This document shows, piece by piece, positions 60,286-64,000 of a stretch of 64,000 nucleotides of DNA. How positions within the stretch are numbered: position 1 is the stretch's first letter; the number at the start of each line of letters is the position of its first letter. A program made the position numbers and the translations under genes. The DNA comes from Desulfobacteraceae bacterium (GTDB lineage: Bacteria > Desulfobacterota > Desulfobacteria > Desulfobacterales > Desulfosalsimonadaceae). The stretch is taken from NCBI GenBank assembly GCA_011390465.1, contig JAABSH010000001.1, positions 62,001 to 126,000 of the forward strand, given 5' to 3'. The notes beneath the pieces are model-generated. The model was not told where the DNA came from. It was given only the letters and a program-made list of their open reading frames with translations, and searched no databases.

Positions 60286-61458
60286 TTAAAACTTTGATTT
60301 CTTGCCATAGGTCATGTCAATTTCCAGCTTGTCGATCTTGCTGGTGGCCTCGCCCCGGGAACTTTTCACCAGATCGAGCCCCCGGCCCACAATGGAGCGG
60401 CGGGAGGCATAGCCGATAGCGGTTTCTTCAGAAATCAGGCCTTTTTCAAACAACGCGATAATAAAATGATCAAACGTGGACCAGCCGAAAGCGATGGATG
60501 CTTCCATCATGTCATAATAGGTTTTTCCTTCGGCTTCACCATGTAAAATGGCATCCTTGACCCGAAGGCTGGTGCCCAGAATTTCAAACGCCGCCACCCG
60601 GCCGCCGCCGACTTTCGGCAACAGCCGCTGGCAGACCACCCACCGCAGGGTATCGGCCAGCCGGATCCGGATCTGATTTTCCTCCTCAATGGAAAACATC
60701 CCCAGAATACGGTTGATGGTCTGGCCGGCATCCACCGTATGCAGGGTGGTGAAGACCAAGTGCCCGGTTTCCGCCGCGGACAACCCGATTTCAACGGTTT
60801 CCCGGTCCCGCATTTCCCCCACCAGAATCACTTTCGGCGCCTGCCGCAGGGCTGCCCGCAGACCCGTGGCAAAAGTTGAAAAATCTTTTCCCAGTTCCCG
60901 CTGGTTAAAAGTGGCTTTTTTGTGGGTGTGAATATATTCCACCGGATCTTCAAGGGTAATGATATGAACGGATTTTTCCCGGTTGATTTCGGAAAGCAGG
61001 GCGGCCAGGGAAGTGGTTTTACCGGTACCCGTGGCCCCGGTAAAAATTACAATCCCGTTTCTTTCCTGGGAGATTTTATAAAAAATTTCCGGAAGCCCCA
61101 TTTCCTTGATGGTGGGCACTTTTGTTTCCAGCTGGCGAAGCACGATGGAATAATGGCTGGACTGGGAAAACACATTAACCCTGAACCGGGCCTTTCCGGG
61201 AAGCAGATAGGAAAGATCGCAGGACCCTTCTTTGAGCAGAATTTCCAGCAGTCGCCGGTCTTTGCCGATCAGGTTGAGAGCAAAGACTTCCGTCTGAAAA
61301 GGCGTCAGCATTTTCAGCGGGGGCTTCATGTCCACCGGGGTCAGCTCACCATAGGTCTCCACCTGAAGCGGCTTGCCGGCGGTAAAATTCAAATCCGACA
61401 CACTTTCATGGGAATCCAGCATGGCTGTCAAAATATAATCGACTTCCGGTTTTTTCAT
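60286..61458 (-). CDS. PilT/PilU-type twitching motility ATPase
   Basis: This is a second PilT-family retraction ATPase. The 390-residue protein has the N-terminal PAS-like domain (about 1-110), Walker A FTGATGTGKTTSLAAL near 145, the Asp box TLEDPVEYIHTHKKATFNQR, Walker B VILVGEMRDRETV and the His box GHLVFTTLHTVDA. Hexameric PilT-type motors power pilus retraction. Compared with the neighbouring PilT it has a longer, charged C-terminal tail, as many PilU proteins do. The two genes are in the same orientation, 55 bp apart. GAGG precedes the ATG. Confidence 0.88.
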   Translation of the reverse strand: MKKPEVDYILTAMLDSHESVSDLNFTAGKPLQVETYGELTPVDMKPPLKMLTPFQTEVFALNLIGKDRRLLEILLKEGSCDLSYLLPGKARFRVNVFSQSSHYSIVLRQLETKVPTIKEMGLPEIFYKISQERNGIVIFTGATGTGKTTSLAALLSEINREKSVHIITLEDPVEYIHTHKKATFNQRELGKDFSTFATGLRAALRQAPKVILVGEMRDRETVEIGLSAAETGHLVFTTLHTVDAGQTINRILGMFSIEEENQIRIRLADTLRWVVCQRLLPKVGGGRVAAFEILGTSLRVKDAILHGEAEGKTYYDMMEASIAFGWSTFDHFIIALFEKGLISEETAIGYASRRSIVGRGLDLVKSSRGEATSKIDKLEIDMTYGKKSKF

Positions 61459-61513
61459 TTTTCAATTCCTCGTTTATTTCCGACAGTATGGGCCATTGTA
61501 AATCCGGCGACCA

Positions 61514-62596
61514 TCAGGCTTCCGTGAAATCCGCGGGCGCACTTTTCAAAAGCGGGCGGAACCGCTGTTTGTCATTGGATTTGTTGTACCCGTCCTCCGC
61601 GCTGATCCACCCCCGGTTGTATAAATCCATAATGGCGTCATCGAGCAGAATCATGCCGTATTTTTTCCCTGTCTGCATGGATGAGGGCAGCTGATGGGTT
61701 TTGCCCTCCCGGATCAGGTTCCGGACCGCAGGGGTGGCGATCAAAATTTCAAGGGCCGGGCACCGGCCTTTCCGGTCAATCCGCTTGAACAGCACCTGAG
61801 CAATCACCGCCCGGATGCTGTCTGCCAGCCCGGACCGTACCTGGGCCTGCTGGTCCGCGGGAAATACTTCCACCATCCGGTCCACGGTTTTCATGGCGCT
61901 GGACGTATGCAGGGTGGCAAAGACCAGATGACCGGTGGACGCGGCCTCAATGGCCAGGGACATGGTTTCCAAATCCCGCATTTCCCCCACCAGAATAATA
62001 TCCGGATCCTCCCGGAGGGCGCCCCGCAGGGCCGCGCTGAAAGACCGGGTGTGTACCCCGATTTCCCGCTGATTGACAATACAGCCGTGGCTTTCGTGAA
62101 CAAACTCAATGGGATCTTCCACCGTGATAATATGATCCTTGCGCACCCGGTTGGCTTCATCAATGATGGCGGCAAGGGTGGTGGATTTCCCGCTGCCGGT
62201 GGGACCGGTGATGATGACCAGACCCCGGGGCAGAGACGCCAGCTTGGCGATGACCGGCGGCAGCCCCAGCTGTTCACACCCCATGATGTTGTTGGGAATC
62301 TGCCGAAACACTGCGCCCACGCCGTTTCGCTGCATAAAAAAATTGGCACGGTATCTTGCCAGCCCGGGAATTTCATATCCAAAATCCACATCCCCGGTTT
62401 CCTCAAACACCTTGATTTTATCTTCCGGCGCGATTTCATACACCATGCTGCGAAGATCATTGTTGTCCAGGGGCTTGTATTTGATCCGTTCGATTTCTCC
62501 CCGAATCCTGAGCGCCGGCTGTTGTCCGGCAACCAGATGCAAATCCGAGGCGCCCTGATCATTCATTAATTTAAAAAACGCATCAATTTTCGCCAT
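61514..62596 (-). CDS. pilT: Type IV pilus retraction ATPase PilT
   Basis: PilT is the hexameric ATPase that retracts type IV pili for twitching. The 360-residue protein shows DLHLVAGQQPALRIRGEI at the start, Walker A IITGPTGSGKSTTLAAI, the Asp box VEDPIEFVHESHGCIVNQRE, Walker B IILVGEMRDLETM and the His box GHLVFATLHTSSA. The length is typical. GAGGAG precedes the ATG. Together with the neighbouring PilU-like gene it supplies motors for the pilMNOPQ machine about 23 kb away. pilB, pilC and pilin genes are not in the window. Confidence 0.93.
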   Translation of the reverse strand: MAKIDAFFKLMNDQGASDLHLVAGQQPALRIRGEIERIKYKPLDNNDLRSMVYEIAPEDKIKVFEETGDVDFGYEIPGLARYRANFFMQRNGVGAVFRQIPNNIMGCEQLGLPPVIAKLASLPRGLVIITGPTGSGKSTTLAAIIDEANRVRKDHIITVEDPIEFVHESHGCIVNQREIGVHTRSFSAALRGALREDPDIILVGEMRDLETMSLAIEAASTGHLVFATLHTSSAMKTVDRMVEVFPADQQAQVRSGLADSIRAVIAQVLFKRIDRKGRCPALEILIATPAVRNLIREGKTHQLPSSMQTGKKYGMILLDDAIMDLYNRGWISAEDGYNKSNDKQRFRPLLKSAPADFTEA

Positions 62597-62677
62597 TACC
62601 GGCTCCTCTTTTCCGTTTTAACCGTGCGAATATTTATTGTTTTTTTTTGACACATCAGCACCAACGGCGCACTGCAT

Positions 62678-62977
62678 TCAGGACAGGATCATCGATAGAC
62701 GCATCAGCGTGTCCACAATAAAAATTTTAAAAAAAACAACCCCCATCAGAACAATAATGGGCGCAAAATCCATGCCGCCGAAAATTGTGGGAATTCTGCG
62801 CCGAATCTGATAGAGAAGCGGCTCCGTCACCTGATTAATGAACCGGACAATGGGATTGTAGGGATCCGGGCGCACCCAGGACAGGACCGCATGGGCAATC
62901 ACAATCCACATAAACAGGGTCAAACCAATATTAACAACTTCCGCAACCGCTCTGATAAAATTACCCAATATAAACAT
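62678..62977 (-). CDS. YggT family membrane protein
   Basis: The 99-residue protein has two hydrophobic YggT segments: an N-terminal helix pair (about 5-30, IRAVAEVVNIGLTLFMWIVI) and a C-terminal helix (about 68-90, DFAPIIVLMGVVFFKIFIV). The conserved family centre is SWVRPDPYNPIVRFINQVTE. YggT proteins are integral membrane proteins of unclear role, often next to proC, as here, where proC is divergent. The ribosome site before the ATG is weak. Confidence 0.88.
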   Translation of the reverse strand: MFILGNFIRAVAEVVNIGLTLFMWIVIAHAVLSWVRPDPYNPIVRFINQVTEPLLYQIRRRIPTIFGGMDFAPIIVLMGVVFFKIFIVDTLMRLSMILS

Positions 62978-63228
62978 AGGAACACTTTCTAATCATAGAC
63001 CGTTTCTAAAACTTCTATCATCTTTAAACATCAGTATATTCAATAGAAAAATGCCTCCGGGAAGTCAAGCCATTTCCATGGCCCCCTGCATAACCCGGCC
63101 CGGAAAACGCCGGTGACGGGCCCGGCAAAACCGCCATGGATTATGATTGACATTTTCTGTAAAAATCATGATATCAGGTATCAACGCTGTTTTTACTCTG
63201 TTTTTTCATTTTTAACAGGATTTTTGTT

Positions 63229-64000
63229 ATGCTGAAACTGAACCTTAAAATCGGATTTATTGGTGCGGGCAACATGGGACAGGCCATGATCGGCGCGCTG
63301 GTCCAGTCAAAGGCCGCATTCCCGGCAAATATTTTTGTCTGTGACCTGCGCCAGGAGCAGACCGAACAGTTAAAAGCGGTCTATAACATATCGGTCCTGC
63401 CGGATCCCGGGGCCATTGTGGCCGGCTGCGATGTAATTATTTTTGCGGTTAAACCCCAGTCCATTGACTCCCTGCTGGGGAATCTGAAAGAAAAAAACGC
63501 GTTTATACCGGGTGCCGGAAAAAGAATTTTCATCTCCATTGCCGCCGGCATCCCCATCAAAACCTTTGAATCCTATATCTATGAAGGCGCGGACACGCAG
63601 CAGAAAAAACAGCTGCCGATCCTGCGGGTCATGCCCAACACCCCGGCACTGGTGCTTTCCGGTGTCTCCGGTCTTTGCGCCAATGCTTTTGCCATGCCCG
63701 AAGATACCGCCATTGCCAGAACCATTTTAAGCGCCATGGGCCAGGTTTTTGAATTTCCGGAATCTCAGATGGATGCGGTCACGGCGGTTTCCGGCTCCGG
63801 GCCGGCATACTGCTTTTACCTGGCCGAAGCCATGACAGCGGCGGCGGAAAAACTGAATTTCTCTTCCGAAGATGCGGCTGCCATGACCCTTGCCACCCTG
63901 AAGGGAGCGGTGGCGCTTCTGGAAAACCAGTCCGACAGCGCCGGCGAGTTGCGGCAGAAAGTCACTTCCCCCGGCGGCACCACGGAAGCCGCCATCCGCG
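63229..64000 (+). CDS. proC: Pyrroline-5-carboxylate reductase ProC (3' partial)
   Basis: ProC makes proline by NAD(P)H reduction of pyrroline-5-carboxylate. The protein opens KIGFIGAGNMGQAMIGAL (Rossmann fold), has VIIFAVKPQ and RVMPNTPALV in the middle, and near the window end shows VSGSGPAYCFYLAEAM and the signature VTSPGGTTEAAI. The open frame runs to the right edge with no stop, so only the last residues are missing. AGGA lies nine bases before the ATG. It is divergent from the YggT gene with a 251-bp spacer. A TTGACA at 63147 could be part of its promoter. Confidence 0.95.
   Translation, partial: MLKLNLKIGFIGAGNMGQAMIGALVQSKAAFPANIFVCDLRQEQTEQLKAVYNISVLPDPGAIVAGCDVIIFAVKPQSIDSLLGNLKEKNAFIPGAGKRIFISIAAGIPIKTFESYIYEGADTQQKKQLPILRVMPNTPALVLSGVSGLCANAFAMPEDTAIARTILSAMGQVFEFPESQMDAVTAVSGSGPAYCFYLAEAMTAAAEKLNFSSEDAAAMTLATLKGAVALLENQSDSAGELRQKVTSPGGTTEAAIR

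Overview
The window looks like chromosomal DNA of a Gram-negative anaerobe in the Desulfobacterota, probably a Desulfobacterales sulfate reducer. This is inferred from gene content and style: a core-MetE-like methyltransferase, a large acetyl-CoA hydrolase/transferase, a stand-alone GlcF-like iron-sulfur protein, a complete pilMNOPQ cluster with two PilT-type ATPases, and many short palindromic intergenic repeats. No marker in the window fixes the species. No prophage, plasmid, insertion-sequence transposase or CRISPR array was seen.

Layout. 1-1.4 kb: the end of a C45-type peptidase gene, then tRNA-Glu and tRNA-Lys. 1.5-6.8 kb: the potassium uptake pair trkA-trkH, a membrane-anchored TPR protein, a PfkB-family sugar/nucleoside kinase and an SH3-domain protein. 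7-11 kb: a MoxR AAA ATPase with a VWA partner, a vapBC-type toxin-antitoxin pair and a MetE-like protein. 11.2-12.3 kb: tatA and ssb. 12.5-33.4 kb: two very large genes made of bacterial Ig-like (Big_1) domains, one of about 5,374 codons and one lipoprotein of about 1,485 codons. 33.5-39 kb: pilMNOPQ, on the same strand and directly upstream of the Ig genes. 39.6-53.5 kb: an HD-GYP response regulator, a diaminopimelate-decarboxylase-like enzyme, a PEP-carboxykinase-like protein with altered active-site residues, a CoA transferase, a GlcF-like protein, an acyl-CoA synthetase, dnaK and grpE. 53.7-59.3 kb: a large Alu-containing SRP RNA, tilS, and an ftsH-folP-coaX operon. 59.3-64 kb: a zinc-ribbon/pseudo-receiver protein, two PilT-type motors, a YggT protein and the start of proC.

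The most interesting region is 12.5-39 kb. The pilus alignment complex and secretin genes (pilMNOPQ) run straight into a lipid-anchored Ig rod (70 bp gap) and then a giant secreted Ig rod that carries a seven-repeat FG-GAP propeller and a dockerin-like calcium module at the N-terminus and an Asp-box propeller at the C-terminus. I infer a surface adhesion or matrix system that may be expressed with the type IV pilus. The giant protein shows an A-B-B-A pattern of internal duplications. A second interesting item is the PEP-carboxykinase-like protein, in which the residues aligning with the metal ligands are all replaced.

Intergenic DNA carries at least six families of small palindromic or mosaic repeats. 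Two families are shared between distant sites in the window.
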